DNA of 64,000 nt from Cellvibrio sp. PSBB006 (GCF_002162135.1 NZ_CP021382.1:2112001-2176000), one strand, 5' to 3'. Shown: positions 8,561 through 17,820, counted from the first letter of the stretch. A program made the numbers and translations. The notes: a model not told the origin generated them from the sequence alone.

Positions 8561-8589
8561 TGCGATTCATACATAAAAGGAAATCTGAC

Positions 8590-9054
8590 ATGAAAACGAT
8601 CAAGGTAATTTTTGCACTGATTTTCGCACTGATTCTTGCCGTCACATTGAACGCACAGGCTCAATCAATTCCACAGATGAAGGAGAGCACATCTATGTAC
8701 AGCATCCAAATTATCCTCGGTGAACATATTATTACCGGTAGCCTCGCCGACACCCCGAGTACACGCGATTTTGTAAAACAACTGCCGTTGACACTTGAAT
8801 TTGAGGACTACGGATCTACCGAAAAAATCGCTTACCCACCGGCCAGGCTCACGTCCCAAGGCGCGCCTGCTGGTGTAAATCCCACAATCGGAGACATCGC
8901 CTATTACGCGCCTTGGGGAAATCTCGCACTTTTCTATAAGGATTTTGGTTATTCAAAAGGGCTGATTCGTTTGGGGCACATCACCAGTGGCGTGGAGCAC
9001 CTGAAATTTCCCGGCACCAAACAAGCAACCATCAAATTGATTTCCAACGATTAA
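8590..9054 (+). CDS. Secreted cyclophilin-like fold protein
   Basis: 154 residues. A signal peptide (about 1-25, ending NAQAQS) precedes a domain with the cyclophilin_like pattern: a start such as IQIILGEHIITGSLADTPSTRDFVKQLPLTLEFEDYG is typical, followed by GDIAYYAPWGNLALFYKDFG. The ATG was chosen because AAGG at 8577-8580 lies at good spacing and it begins the signal peptide. It lies 29 bases behind the exporter gene and 18 bases before the hydrolase, so all three are likely one transcript. The biochemical role of this family is not settled. Confidence 0.75.
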   Translation: MKTIKVIFALIFALILAVTLNAQAQSIPQMKESTSMYSIQIILGEHIITGSLADTPSTRDFVKQLPLTLEFEDYGSTEKIAYPPARLTSQGAPAGVNPTIGDIAYYAPWGNLALFYKDFGYSKGLIRLGHITSGVEHLKFPGTKQATIKLISND

Positions 9055-9072
9055 GCCTACAGGAGTATTTTC

Positions 9073-10206
9073 ATGAACAATCATTCTGAAAACCAACTAC
9101 AAGCAAACGAAGACTTACTAAGTGCCGGGCGACGCCAACTGCTCAAGCTGACAGGTACAGGTATAGCAGCGGCTTGCATGGCATCGGCAATAGCAGCGCC
9201 CGCCGCCGCAGAAACCACGTTAAACTTGGGTGATAGCTGGGATAAAACCTTCCCCAGAAGCGAAAAAGTTGAGCACAAAAAAGTGACCTTTACCAATCGC
9301 TACGGCATCACCCTCGCCGCTGATGTGTACCAGCCCAAAAACGCCAGCGGCAAGTTGCCCGCGCTAGCCATCAGTGGTGCCTTTGGTGCTGTTAAAGAAC
9401 AGTCGTCCGGCTTGTATGCACAAACCATGGCCGAACGCGGTTTCATCACACTTGCGTTTGATCCTTCCTATACCGGTGAGAGCGGCGGCGAACCGCGCAA
9501 TGTGGCTTCCCCCGATATCAACACGGAAGACTTCAGTGCGGCAGTAGACTTCCTCGGTTTGTTGCCTGAGGTTGATCGCGAGCGTATCGGTATTATCGGA
9601 ATTTGTGGTTGGGGTGGTATGGCGCTGAATGCTGCCGCCGTTGATAAACGCATTAAAGCCGTAGCCACCAGCACCATGTACGATATGTCGAGAGTGATGT
9701 CCAATGGCTATAACGACAGCACAACCAAAAAACAACGCAGCGCTGCGCTGGAACAGTTGAGCCAGCAACGCTGGCAAGATGCAGAAGCTGGAAAGCCCGC
9801 GCTGGGGCCAGTATCCCTTGAACTCAAAGGTGGAGAGCCGCAATTTGTGCAGGAGTACGCGGCCTATTACAAATCGACCAAACGCGGCTTTCACCCACGC
9901 GCCATAAACTCTAACAGCGCCTGGACAATGACCAATCCCTTATCGTTTATGAATATGCCGCTGCTGTCTTACATTGATGAAATTTCACCGCGCCCGATAT
10001 TATTAATCCACGGTGAAAAAGCGCATTCGCGCTATTTCAGCGAAACCGCCTATAAAGCGGCTGCCGAGCCGAAAGAATTGTTGATCATCAAAGACGCAAA
10101 TCATGTTGATCTTTACGATCAGATAGATGTGATTCCATTCGATAAATTGACTGAGTTTTTCGAGAAAAATTTGTTGCCAGGCGCCAATAAAAAAGCGTCG
10201 GCATAG
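9073..10206 (+). CDS. Tat-exported alpha/beta hydrolase, dienelactone hydrolase-like
   Basis: 377 residues. A twin-arginine signal (GRRQLLKLTGTG then an Ala-rich stretch to about 47) directs folded export. The alpha/beta hydrolase core has a nucleophile elbow GICGWGG in which Cys replaces the usual Ser, as in dienelactone hydrolases; the C-terminal DANHVDLYD supplies the likely catalytic His. CAGGAG precedes the ATG. Last gene of the LysR-linked operon. Substrate unknown; Cys-nucleophile members cleave lactones or activated esters. Confidence 0.8.
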   Translation: MNNHSENQLQANEDLLSAGRRQLLKLTGTGIAAACMASAIAAPAAAETTLNLGDSWDKTFPRSEKVEHKKVTFTNRYGITLAADVYQPKNASGKLPALAISGAFGAVKEQSSGLYAQTMAERGFITLAFDPSYTGESGGEPRNVASPDINTEDFSAAVDFLGLLPEVDRERIGIIGICGWGGMALNAAAVDKRIKAVATSTMYDMSRVMSNGYNDSTTKKQRSAALEQLSQQRWQDAEAGKPALGPVSLELKGGEPQFVQEYAAYYKSTKRGFHPRAINSNSAWTMTNPLSFMNMPLLSYIDEISPRPILLIHGEKAHSRYFSETAYKAAAEPKELLIIKDANHVDLYDQIDVIPFDKLTEFFEKNLLPGANKKASA

Positions 10207-10408
10207 TAAGCTCAGTCTCTACGCAAAAAAAGCGCAAGGAAGAAAAGGTATATCGATAGTCATGATCACTAGCCCGAACAAGATGCCACCCACAGGCGGG
10301 TTAATACCATGTGATTAATCTTCAGGAACGTAAAGGAAAATCTGGCCAAAACATCAGGAACAAAGCAAACAATTATCCGCAAAGCAGAACTGAGTTTTTA
10401 ACCCACAA

Positions 10409-10440
10409 CGGTTGTCACCATACTGTGATGGTGACAACCG
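10409..10440. terminator. Hairpin between convergent genes
   Basis: A perfect 13-base stem (CGGTTGTCACCAT, 10409-10421, with 10428-10440) with a 6-base loop sits between the hydrolase and the convergent SnoaL-like gene. T-rich sequence is weak on both sides, so its efficiency is uncertain. The rest of 10207-10468 shows no gene. Confidence 0.5.
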
Positions 10441-10468
10441 CCTCTGTACTGCGAGAACTCCGTGTCCT

Positions 10469-10957
10469 TCACAATACCAACTCCGCACGTTGCAAACCCG
10501 CCTCACCCGCAGTTAACGCGAAGCGCGTCATATCCTGGCGCCGCGTTACCGGGAAAAGATCCGACAGCACCACTTCGCTGGTATACATCCAGGCTTCCAC
10601 GACCATCTCCTGCTCCAGGCGATACACACTGGTGCCATGGAAATCGATGCGCTTACCACTCGCGGGAAAGCCCATAAATTCTTCGTGATGCACGCCATTG
10701 ATATGAAAATGTACTTTCACGGTTTGCTCATCGGCGGTGAGGTGCTCAATCTTGAAATGCAGTTGATTAATCGCATCGGCCATATAGCGAAAGAAAGCTT
10801 TAAACTCTTCGCGACTGGCCGGATTAAATTCCGGAAAGTTATGACACACCACTGACTCGGCTACACAGGTATCCAACACATCCAGCTTATCCTGATAGCC
10901 GGCGTGTAAAAAATGTTTGATCAGCATGGCGTTCTTGTGATGAATTGACGTCACCAT
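10469..10957 (-). CDS. SnoaL-like / NTF2-fold protein (ester cyclase type)
   Basis: 162 residues with the cone-shaped NTF2 fold pattern of SnoaL-like polyketide cyclase-related proteins: an N-terminal helix pair, CHNFPEF, FKAFFRYMADAINQLHFKIEHLTADEQTVKVHFHINGVH, and FMGFPASGKRIDFHGTSVYRLE. Such small proteins bind or isomerise hydrophobic substrates; no specific reaction can be assigned. It is divergent from the two-component system. Its own promoter must lie in 10958-11272. Confidence 0.7.
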   Translation of the reverse strand: MVTSIHHKNAMLIKHFLHAGYQDKLDVLDTCVAESVVCHNFPEFNPASREEFKAFFRYMADAINQLHFKIEHLTADEQTVKVHFHINGVHHEEFMGFPASGKRIDFHGTSVYRLEQEMVVEAWMYTSEVVLSDLFPVTRRQDMTRFALTAGEAGLQRAELVL

Positions 10958-11155
10958 TGGATTCTCCCATTGAGGTTAGCGAGTATCGTGCAAAAAAACA
11001 GGCAGGCTTTGACGGGCTTGGTCGGCCACGGGGGTAAATCAGGTTGATTCGCTGTAGGATTACCGGGGAGTGCATCAGCTAATCAAGCAATGGCTCCCGA
11101 CAGGCAGTTCATCTGAGTGAACAATGCCATCATAAGCGAAGGTTTTTAAAAAAGG

Positions 11156-11203
11156 GTTAAGAAAGACCTAAGCATTAACCGGGGTGACTTAAGGAAGTCT
11201 TAA
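11156..11203 (+). promoter_or_regulatory. Tandem PmrA/QseB-like direct-repeat boxes ahead of the two-component operon
   Basis: Two boxes each have half-sites exactly 11 bases apart: GTTAA/CCTAA (11156, 11167) and CTTAA/CTTAA (11188, 11199). This matches the YTTAAK-N5-YTTAAK layout known for PmrA and QseB response regulators. The second box overlaps the -35 position of a probable promoter with GATAAT at 11215-11220. The layout predicts autoregulation by the encoded response regulator. Confidence 0.6.
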
Positions 11204-11272
11204 AAACCGTCAAGGATAATACGCTATCCCCGCTACAATAGTGCCACCTGCCCGGTCGCAAGAGAGTTCACT

Positions 11273-11938
11273 ATGCAAATCCTATTGGTTGAAGATGACA
11301 ACATGCTGGCAGAAGCCATCGGCTTCGGTTTGCGCCAGGATCACTGGGAAATAGATCGCGCTGAAGATGGTGTTGCCGCTCAGCTCGCGTTGGTTGAGCA
11401 CACCTATTCCGCCGTCTTGCTCGACCTCGGATTACCCGGTGGCTCGGGTTTGCAGGTACTCAAGTTTATGCGCGACCGCTACGATACGACGCCGGTGATT
11501 ATTATTACCGCCCGCGACCAGCTCAGCGACCGCATTCGCGGTCTGGATGCCGGTGCCGATGACTATCTGGTCAAGCCCTTTCAACTGGAAGAGTTGGGCG
11601 CACGCTTGCGTGCCGTCATTCGCCGCACTCAGGGTCGGGTTTCGCCGTTATTGCAGTACCGCAATATTACGCTGGACCCCAGCAGTCGTGTCGTCACCCG
11701 CGACGAGGAACAGGTGCACCTGAGTCGTAATGAATATCGCACACTGCTGGTATTGATGGAGCGCCGCGGGCGCACGGTACCGCGTGAACAATTGGAGCAG
11801 TTGGTTTACGGCGGCGATGGTGAAATCGAAAGCAATACCGTCGCGGTTTACATTCACCAGCTGCGCCGCAAGCTCGGTGACGATATCATCCTCACCATCC
11901 ATGGTTTTGGTTATCGCATCGGTGAAGAAAAAGTATGA
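11273..11938 (+). CDS. OmpR-family response regulator (QseB/PmrA type)
   Basis: 221 residues. Receiver domain 1-115 has the acidic pair ED at 7-8, phospho-acceptor Asp51 (LLDLGLPG) and Lys101 (LVKPF). A winged-helix DNA-binding domain follows (125-218) with the OmpR-type ending NTVAVYIHQLRRKLG and HGFGYRIG. The stop overlaps the histidine kinase start by 4 bases. It is closest by eye to QseB/PmrA/TctD regulators, and tandem 11-bp-period boxes lie in its promoter. Confidence 0.9.
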   Translation: MQILLVEDDNMLAEAIGFGLRQDHWEIDRAEDGVAAQLALVEHTYSAVLLDLGLPGGSGLQVLKFMRDRYDTTPVIIITARDQLSDRIRGLDAGADDYLVKPFQLEELGARLRAVIRRTQGRVSPLLQYRNITLDPSSRVVTRDEEQVHLSRNEYRTLLVLMERRGRTVPREQLEQLVYGGDGEIESNTVAVYIHQLRRKLGDDIILTIHGFGYRIGEEKV

Positions 11939-13299
11939 AATCTCTGCGCGGACGTTTATTGCTTGCCACAATGTTGGTGTTGGTCGGAATGTGGATGCTC
12001 TGGTCTTGCCTGCATATCGCGTCCATGACCAGCGAGCATACCGGTTGGTGGGACAAATCCCTGCGCGATGTTGCACATCAAATCATTACCTCCTTACCGG
12101 AAAACATTAACTTACTGTCGGCAGATTCACGCCGGTTGCAATTGCCGGCTAATGAAAAAGCGGGCCATGATGATCTGAGCTTCCAGATTTGGGGTAGTGA
12201 TGGAACCAGTTTGCTCCGTTCCATGGAATCACCAACAGTTCCGCTACACCCGAATTTCCAGGACGGTTTTTCCATTGAGGAGGTCGATGGCCGCAAGTGG
12301 CGTGTTTATAGCGTGCAAGATGCCAGCGGAAAAGTCCATGTGCAAACAGGCATCCCCTGGGACGCCTTCAAGATGGATTTAAAACATTGGATCAAAGGTG
12401 CATTTCTCGCCGCATTACTGGTGTTTATCACACTGGCATTGACCCTGAAAACCGTTGTGCGATGGTCACTGAAACCCGTCACCTGCCTGCAACAGGACAT
12501 TGCCGAGCGCCAGGAATATGACCTCACCCCCTTGCCAACAAAAAAATTGCCGCTGGAATTAAAACCGCTGATCGAATCCTTTAATCGTCTGTTATTGCGC
12601 ATTGATACCGCCATCAACAATGAACGGCAATTTATTGCTGATGCAGCCCATGAATTGCGCACCCCCATGGCAGCAATACAAACCCATGCACAAGTAGCCG
12701 CCGGCTCCACGACACCAGAAGAGACACGGGCAGCGCTCGCACGTTTGGTTACAGCGGTAGAGCGTGGCACACGACTGACGCAACAATTGTTGGATTCTGC
12801 TCGCCTGGAATCCAATTATGGCGTTAAACATGAACGCGTTGACCTGGTGCGCGTCATCAAACTGGTGGCCGATGAATTTGACATTGTTGCGCAACAGCGA
12901 CAACAAACAATAACCATCAACGCGCAGCCCTGCTCTGTCTGTGGTGATGTGGATGAGTTGGGAATTTTATTGCGCAACTTGTTAGATAATGCCTTGCGTT
13001 ATTCCGGTCAAGGCAGCCGCATCGAACTGATGTGCGGCATAGCGCCCTCTACCGATGGCATCACGTTATGCGTAAAAGATAATGGTCCCGGTGTGCCTGA
13101 TCCCGAACAACGTGCGCGCATCTTTGAGCGCTTTTACCGCGCCGATCAGGATCATCGGCGCGGTAGCGGCATTGGCCTGTCACTGGTGCGCCGCATCGCA
13201 TATTCCCATGGCGCCGAACTGGAAGTAACCGAAGGGCTGGATAACCGGGGCTTGTGCATCAGCGTGCATTTCCCGGTGTTAAAAAACGATACGCCTTAA
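11935..13299 (+). CDS. Sensor histidine kinase (QseC/PmrB type)
   Basis: 454 residues. TM1 at about 8-26, a roughly 125-residue periplasmic sensor region, TM2 at about 154-174, a HAMP linker, then an H-box (AAHELRTPMA, His239) and a HATPase domain with N-box LLDNALRYS, DNGPGVP and a GSGIGLSLV glycine loop. Translation is coupled to the regulator through the 4-base ATGA overlap. The size and layout match QseC/PmrB. The ligand cannot be read from the sequence. The 3' end meets a convergent small gene, overlapping it by 4 bases. Confidence 0.9.
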   Translation: MKSLRGRLLLATMLVLVGMWMLWSCLHIASMTSEHTGWWDKSLRDVAHQIITSLPENINLLSADSRRLQLPANEKAGHDDLSFQIWGSDGTSLLRSMESPTVPLHPNFQDGFSIEEVDGRKWRVYSVQDASGKVHVQTGIPWDAFKMDLKHWIKGAFLAALLVFITLALTLKTVVRWSLKPVTCLQQDIAERQEYDLTPLPTKKLPLELKPLIESFNRLLLRIDTAINNERQFIADAAHELRTPMAAIQTHAQVAAGSTTPEETRAALARLVTAVERGTRLTQQLLDSARLESNYGVKHERVDLVRVIKLVADEFDIVAQQRQQTITINAQPCSVCGDVDELGILLRNLLDNALRYSGQGSRIELMCGIAPSTDGITLCVKDNGPGVPDPEQRARIFERFYRADQDHRRGSGIGLSLVRRIAYSHGAELEVTEGLDNRGLCISVHFPVLKNDTP

Positions 13300-13508
13300 G
13301 GAATCTCTTTGGGTTGCCCTCCCGGCACACCCGGCGGCGGTGACACCGGTGGCAATTCCTGCGGTGGATCTATCGGGGGCACTTCTGCCGGTTCGCCGGG
13401 CGGTTCTTCTGTTGGCGCATCCGGCGGTAATTTTTCCGGCGGCCAATCCGGATGTTCCGGTTTAAAGGGGTCGGGGGTGTGATCAGGTTTTTCTTCCGGG
13501 TTCTGCAT
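13296..13508 (-). CDS. Proline-rich small protein
   Basis: 70 residues. The start was set at the second of two adjacent ATGs because AGGAGG lies 5 bases upstream; a longer in-frame start at 13550 lacks a site. About 40% of residues are Pro, in repeated PPxxPP and PEP-type steps, with many Glu. It has no signal peptide and should form an extended polyproline rod or disordered tail. The gene converges on the histidine kinase and overlaps its stop. No family recognised. Confidence 0.5.
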   Translation of the reverse strand: MQNPEEKPDHTPDPFKPEHPDWPPEKLPPDAPTEEPPGEPAEVPPIDPPQELPPVSPPPGVPGGQPKEIP

Positions 13509-13715
13509 CATGTCCTCCTTTGTTTCGCAAATTATCGGCCTGATCTGCACAAACAGAAGAGGCCCTCATGCCTGTTTTCTTTGAGTTATGATGCGCGGCA
13601 AAATTCGCTGGAGGAATAATAAATTTACGTCGTTAAACGTGCGGCAGATAAATATACGATTACCGGAGCGGTTAAAAAGAAGGATAAAGTGCGGGAAATA
13701 GCTGATAGAAAATGC

Positions 13716-13757
13716 AACAAGCGAGGCTCAACATAAGATGCTGACGCCTCGCTTGTT
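13716..13757. terminator. Hairpin behind the oxidoreductase gene
   Basis: A perfect 12-base stem (AACAAGCGAGGC with its complement at 13746-13757) with an 18-base loop lies just past the stop of the minus-strand oxidoreductase. No T-tract follows, so it may stabilise the 3' end rather than terminate. Confidence 0.4.
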
Positions 13758-13762
13758 CACTA

Positions 13763-14698
13763 TTAAGGTTGGCCAACGTACACAACAATCTTACCGCGAG
13801 CATGACCCGACTCGCTGAATGCATGGGCTTTGGCAATATCTTTCAATGCGAACTCTGCACCAACAATCGGGCGAATAATACCATCATCAATCAAACCGGC
13901 CAGGTGCTGAAGAATCACCGCGTTAGGCTCGATAAACACAAAGGCACAACGTACTCCCATCGATGCCGCGCGCTCCTGCGCCGGCGGCGCGATGATCGAC
14001 ACCAGCATGCCATCCGGCTTCAACACACCCCAGGATAATTCCTGCACATCACCACCCAAGGTATCGAATACCAGATCAACATCGTGCACCTGTTCATGAA
14101 ACGCTTCGGTTTTGTAATCGATAATTTCATCGGCGCCCAATGATTCAACAAACGCGCGATTCTTTTCCGAGGTGGTCGTGATGACATAAGCATCGCAGGC
14201 CTTTGCCAGTTGAATCGCCAGACTGCCCACGCCGCCGGAACCCGCGTGAATGAGAACGCGCTGCCCTGCTTGCAGTTGTGCGGTGGAAAACAAAACCTCC
14301 CATGCGGTAATGGCGGCTAACGGCAGCGAGGCTGCTTCCACATGGGAAATCGTCAGCGGCTTGAGAGCCACCTCCGCCGCACGAATCGCAATATATTCGG
14401 CATAGGTGCCATTGCGTTTGATGTCCGGGCGCGAATAAACCGCATCGCCGGGTTTGAATTCGGTAACCGCATCGCCCACCGCTTCCACCACACCGGAAAC
14501 ATCCCACCCCAGGGTCAAGGGAAACTGATAGGGAATCATCTCTTGCAGATAGCCTTCGCGGACTTTCCAGTCAACCGGATTGACCGATGCCGCCACTACT
14601 CGCACCAGCACCTCATCGGCTGCGATGTCCGGTACCGGTGCATCCTCATAACGCAAAACCTCGGTATTGCCATATTGATGAATCCTGACGGCTTTCAT
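13763..14698 (-). CDS. NADPH-dependent quinone/zeta-crystallin-type oxidoreductase (MDR superfamily)
   Basis: 311 residues from MKAVRIHQYG, chosen because ACAGGAG precedes it; upstream in-frame codons look non-coding. The N-terminal GroES-like fold includes GWDVSGVVEAVG, and the Rossmann domain has HAGSGGVGSLAIQLAK for NADP. The catalytic zinc ligands of alcohol dehydrogenases are absent, as in quinone oxidoreductases. It reduces quinones or activated double bonds. It is divergent from the M32 carboxypeptidase. Confidence 0.85.
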   Translation of the reverse strand: MKAVRIHQYGNTEVLRYEDAPVPDIAADEVLVRVVAASVNPVDWKVREGYLQEMIPYQFPLTLGWDVSGVVEAVGDAVTEFKPGDAVYSRPDIKRNGTYAEYIAIRAAEVALKPLTISHVEAASLPLAAITAWEVLFSTAQLQAGQRVLIHAGSGGVGSLAIQLAKACDAYVITTTSEKNRAFVESLGADEIIDYKTEAFHEQVHDVDLVFDTLGGDVQELSWGVLKPDGMLVSIIAPPAQERAASMGVRCAFVFIEPNAVILQHLAGLIDDGIIRPIVGAEFALKDIAKAHAFSESGHARGKIVVYVGQP

Positions 14699-14815
14699 AA
14701 AACACTCCTGTTCATTGGATGATGGCTGGACGGATAAGGCCCACTGGGGTAGAAATAGCTTCACGACAACATCAGCCATGGTAACAACATCAATTATCGT
14801 CAGTAAGGCTAATCC

Positions 14816-16300
14816 ATGCTCCATTACGACAAGCTACAACAACACTTTCTCAAAATTTCCCGGCTCGGCCACTTGGGCGCTATTTGCGGCTGGGACCAAG
14901 CCGCCATGATGCCAGCCGGTGGAAATAGCGCACGGGGTGAAGCCATGGCTGAGCTGGCGCTGCTGATCCACGAGCAAACCACGGCGCCCCACTTACAGGA
15001 CTGGTTTGCCGCCGCCGAGCAGGAATCCCTGGATGCCGGACAACAAACCAGCCTGAAGGCGATGCAACGCCGCTGGCAACACGCAACGCTGCTGCCCGGT
15101 GATCTGGTGCAGGCTATCTCACTGGCCGCTTCCACCTGCGAACACGCGTGGCGCAGCCAGCGTCCGGCCAACGATTGGCAAGGCTTTAAGGCAAATCTGG
15201 TAAAGGTGGTTGCCCTGGCACGGGAAGAAGCCGGTATTCGCGCTGACCATGCCGGGCTCAGCCGCTATGACGCCCTGCTGGATATCTACGAACCGGGAAT
15301 TACCACTGCACATCTGGATACATTATTTGGCGATGTCAAAACCTGGCTGCCCGATATGATTCAACAGGTAGAAGAAAAACAAGCGAACGCATCCTGGCAG
15401 GCGCCGCAGGGACCGTTTCCTATCGGGCAACAAAAAATGCTCGGGCAGGAAGCGATGAAGCTGCTCGGTTTTGATTTTAATCACGGCCGCCTTGACGTAA
15501 GCACTCACCCTTTTTGCGGCGGCGTCCCCACCGATGTGCGGATTACCACCCGCTACGACGAAGACGACTTTATGACCGCGCTGCTCGGTGTCATCCACGA
15601 AACCGGCCACGCCCGTTATGAACAAAATCTGCCATTAGCCTGGGCCGGCTTACCGATCGGCGAAGCGCGGTCTATGGGCGTCCATGAGTCGCAAAGTTTA
15701 TTCTTCGAAATGCAATTGGCCCGCAGCCGCGAATTCACCCAATTGCTCGCCCCCATGGCCGCGCGCATCCTGCAACACGAGCAAGACCCGGCCTTCAGCG
15801 TTGATAATATCTATGCGTTCAATACGCGTCTGAAACGCGGTTATATTCGCGTGAATGCCGATGAAGTGACCTACCCGGCCCATGTGATCCTGCGTTATGA
15901 AATCGAACGCGCCCTGATCGAAGGTGACATTGACGTGGATGATATCCCGGCGTTGTGGGATGAAAAGATGCAAACCTACCTCGGCTTATCCACCCGGGAT
16001 AATTATCGCGATGGTTGCATGCAGGATATTCACTGGACCGGCGGCGCCTTCGGTTATTTCCCTTCCTACACCTTGGGTGCGATTTATGCCGCGCAGGAAT
16101 TTGCGGCGGCGGATCGCGCGATTACTGATTTGCGCGGAAAGATTACCCGTGGCGAATTGACTGAATTGTTTACCTGGCTGCGCGACAACATCTGGCAAAA
16201 AGCCAGCATCCTGAGCACCGGGGACTTGATTGTATCGGCCACAGGCGAACCGCTGAACGCCACCTATTTTCGTACACATTTGCAACGGCGTTATTGCTGA
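14816..16300 (+). CDS. Carboxypeptidase, M32 (Taq) family
   Basis: 494 residues, the usual length of the family. The zinc motif HETGH (HExxH) lies near residue 262, with the downstream HESQSLFFE Glu ligand; the M32 signatures GVPTDVRITTRY and INADEVTYPAH (here VNADEVTYPAH) are present. It is cytoplasmic, since no signal is seen. It removes C-terminal residues from peptides. A Ser/Thr kinase gene starts 32 bases after the stop, probably in the same transcript. Confidence 0.9.
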   Translation: MLHYDKLQQHFLKISRLGHLGAICGWDQAAMMPAGGNSARGEAMAELALLIHEQTTAPHLQDWFAAAEQESLDAGQQTSLKAMQRRWQHATLLPGDLVQAISLAASTCEHAWRSQRPANDWQGFKANLVKVVALAREEAGIRADHAGLSRYDALLDIYEPGITTAHLDTLFGDVKTWLPDMIQQVEEKQANASWQAPQGPFPIGQQKMLGQEAMKLLGFDFNHGRLDVSTHPFCGGVPTDVRITTRYDEDDFMTALLGVIHETGHARYEQNLPLAWAGLPIGEARSMGVHESQSLFFEMQLARSREFTQLLAPMAARILQHEQDPAFSVDNIYAFNTRLKRGYIRVNADEVTYPAHVILRYEIERALIEGDIDVDDIPALWDEKMQTYLGLSTRDNYRDGCMQDIHWTGGAFGYFPSYTLGAIYAAQEFAAADRAITDLRGKITRGELTELFTWLRDNIWQKASILSTGDLIVSATGEPLNATYFRTHLQRRYC

Positions 16301-16332
16301 TTAACCCATAAATAAAACAACGAGAACACAGA

Positions 16333-17820
16333 ATGGACGACGATAAAACCCGGTTAAAGCCCAGCGCGACCGACAAAACCATTATGCAGCCCAAAGCAGC
16401 AGACAAAACCATCATAAAACCGCGGGTAGCGGAAGAGACGCAGGTAAAACCGCGCGCTGCTGACGAAACCTTGCTGAATCCCCATAGCATTGCACCGGAT
16501 CAATCCGATAAAACCGTCTTGCAAAAACCAAAGCGCCCGGTAGCTGACCCCACGCGCGCGCAGGTAAAACCGGAACCCGTTTCTGCACCAACAACCAGTC
16601 ACATTGTCAGCGAAGGCGACACCATTAAAGAGCGCTTTGTACTGGACAAACTCCTGGGGTCCGGCGGTATGGGTGCCGTGTTTCGCGCATTGGACCTGCG
16701 CAAACAGGAAGCCAATGATGATCGGCCTTATATCGCCATCAAAGTCCTGGGCGAAAATTTCAAGAATCACCCGCAGGCGTTAATTACCTTGCAACGGGAA
16801 GCCAAAAAAACCCAGGACCTGGCCCACCCGAATATCGTCACCGTTTATGACTTTGACCGGGACGGCGACCTGGTTTATCTCACCATGGAGGAGCTGAAAG
16901 GCAGCTCGTTGGAAGATATGCTGGAGCAGGATAAATACCTGCCAAGCCTCGACGTCAAACAAAAACTCAAGATCATTCGCGAAATTGCCCAAGGGCTCTC
17001 CTATGCGCACAGTAAAGGCATCGTGCACTCAGATTTAAAACCCGGCAATGTTTTTATCACCGAAAGCGGCACGGTAAAACTGCTGGACTTCGGTATCGCC
17101 CGCGCCGCCAACGAACAACTTTATCAGGACAGTTTCGATGCGGGAGAACTGGGCGCAATCACCTACTCCTACGCCAGTCCCGAGATGGTACGCAACGAAC
17201 GGCCACACTTCTGCGATGATATTTATGCACTGGGGATCATCGCGTGTGAACTGCTCGGCGGCGAACATCCATTCAATCGTAAAAATGCGCAAAACGCCCT
17301 TGAGCAACGCCTCAGCCCGAAGCTACCCAAACTTAAAAATCCTTTACTGAGTAAACTCCTGGCAAAATCCATCGCCTTTCAACGCCATGAACGTATCGCC
17401 GACGCCGACACCTTTCTCAAAAAATTAAATTTTGCCACCCGTGCACCCAAAAGCATCGCCACCGCCCTAGGCATAATTTGCCTGGCAGCCGTGGGCAATT
17501 ATTTTTACATCCAGAGCATAGAAGTCGAAGCTATTCCCTTCAGCGACCTGTCCGCGGAGATGCAGGAAGATTTTCACGCGTTTATCAAAGAGGGAAAAAC
17601 GGCTTTGTCGTTTGGAGATTTACAGGGCGCGGTATTTAACATCGACCGCGCCTACCAAATCCACGCCACCAACGATGATGTGAAAAACATGACCCAGGAA
17701 GTGTTGACCATCATGGAACGAAATATTCGTGCCGCAGAAACGGATGAAGCAAGAAATTTTTATGAAAGTCAGTTAGCGGAGTTACAGCAATATCCGGCGT
17801 TTGCGGAGCTTGATCAATAA
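16333..17820 (+). CDS. Ser/Thr protein kinase with N-terminal decapeptide repeats
   Basis: 495 residues. Residues 1-50 are five 10-residue repeats of the form D(K/E)T-x-x-x-P, with Thr at exactly 6, 16, 26, 36 and 46 and Pro at 10, 20, 30, 40 and 50; a further DKT occurs near 60. A Hanks-type kinase follows (about 98-350): glycine loop LGSGGMGAVF, Lys near 137, catalytic loop HSDLKPGN near 231, DFG near 251 and ASPEM. The loop is HSD instead of HRD. One membrane helix (about 375-396) leads to a roughly 100-residue C-terminal, probably periplasmic, region with a TPR-like helical look. The regular Thr array looks made for autophosphorylation and recognition by FHA domains; that is inference. 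Confidence 0.85.
   Translation: MDDDKTRLKPSATDKTIMQPKAADKTIIKPRVAEETQVKPRAADETLLNPHSIAPDQSDKTVLQKPKRPVADPTRAQVKPEPVSAPTTSHIVSEGDTIKERFVLDKLLGSGGMGAVFRALDLRKQEANDDRPYIAIKVLGENFKNHPQALITLQREAKKTQDLAHPNIVTVYDFDRDGDLVYLTMEELKGSSLEDMLEQDKYLPSLDVKQKLKIIREIAQGLSYAHSKGIVHSDLKPGNVFITESGTVKLLDFGIARAANEQLYQDSFDAGELGAITYSYASPEMVRNERPHFCDDIYALGIIACELLGGEHPFNRKNAQNALEQRLSPKLPKLKNPLLSKLLAKSIAFQRHERIADADTFLKKLNFATRAPKSIATALGIICLAAVGNYFYIQSIEVEAIPFSDLSAEMQEDFHAFIKEGKTALSFGDLQGAVFNIDRAYQIHATNDDVKNMTQEVLTIMERNIRAAETDEARNFYESQLAELQQYPAFAELDQ

Noticed and set aside
13623..13736. Lys-rich 37-codon frame behind GGAGG with an ATT as the only possible start
   Set aside because: The composition looks protein-like, but ATT starts are very rare and its end runs into a hairpin; not enough to call a gene.
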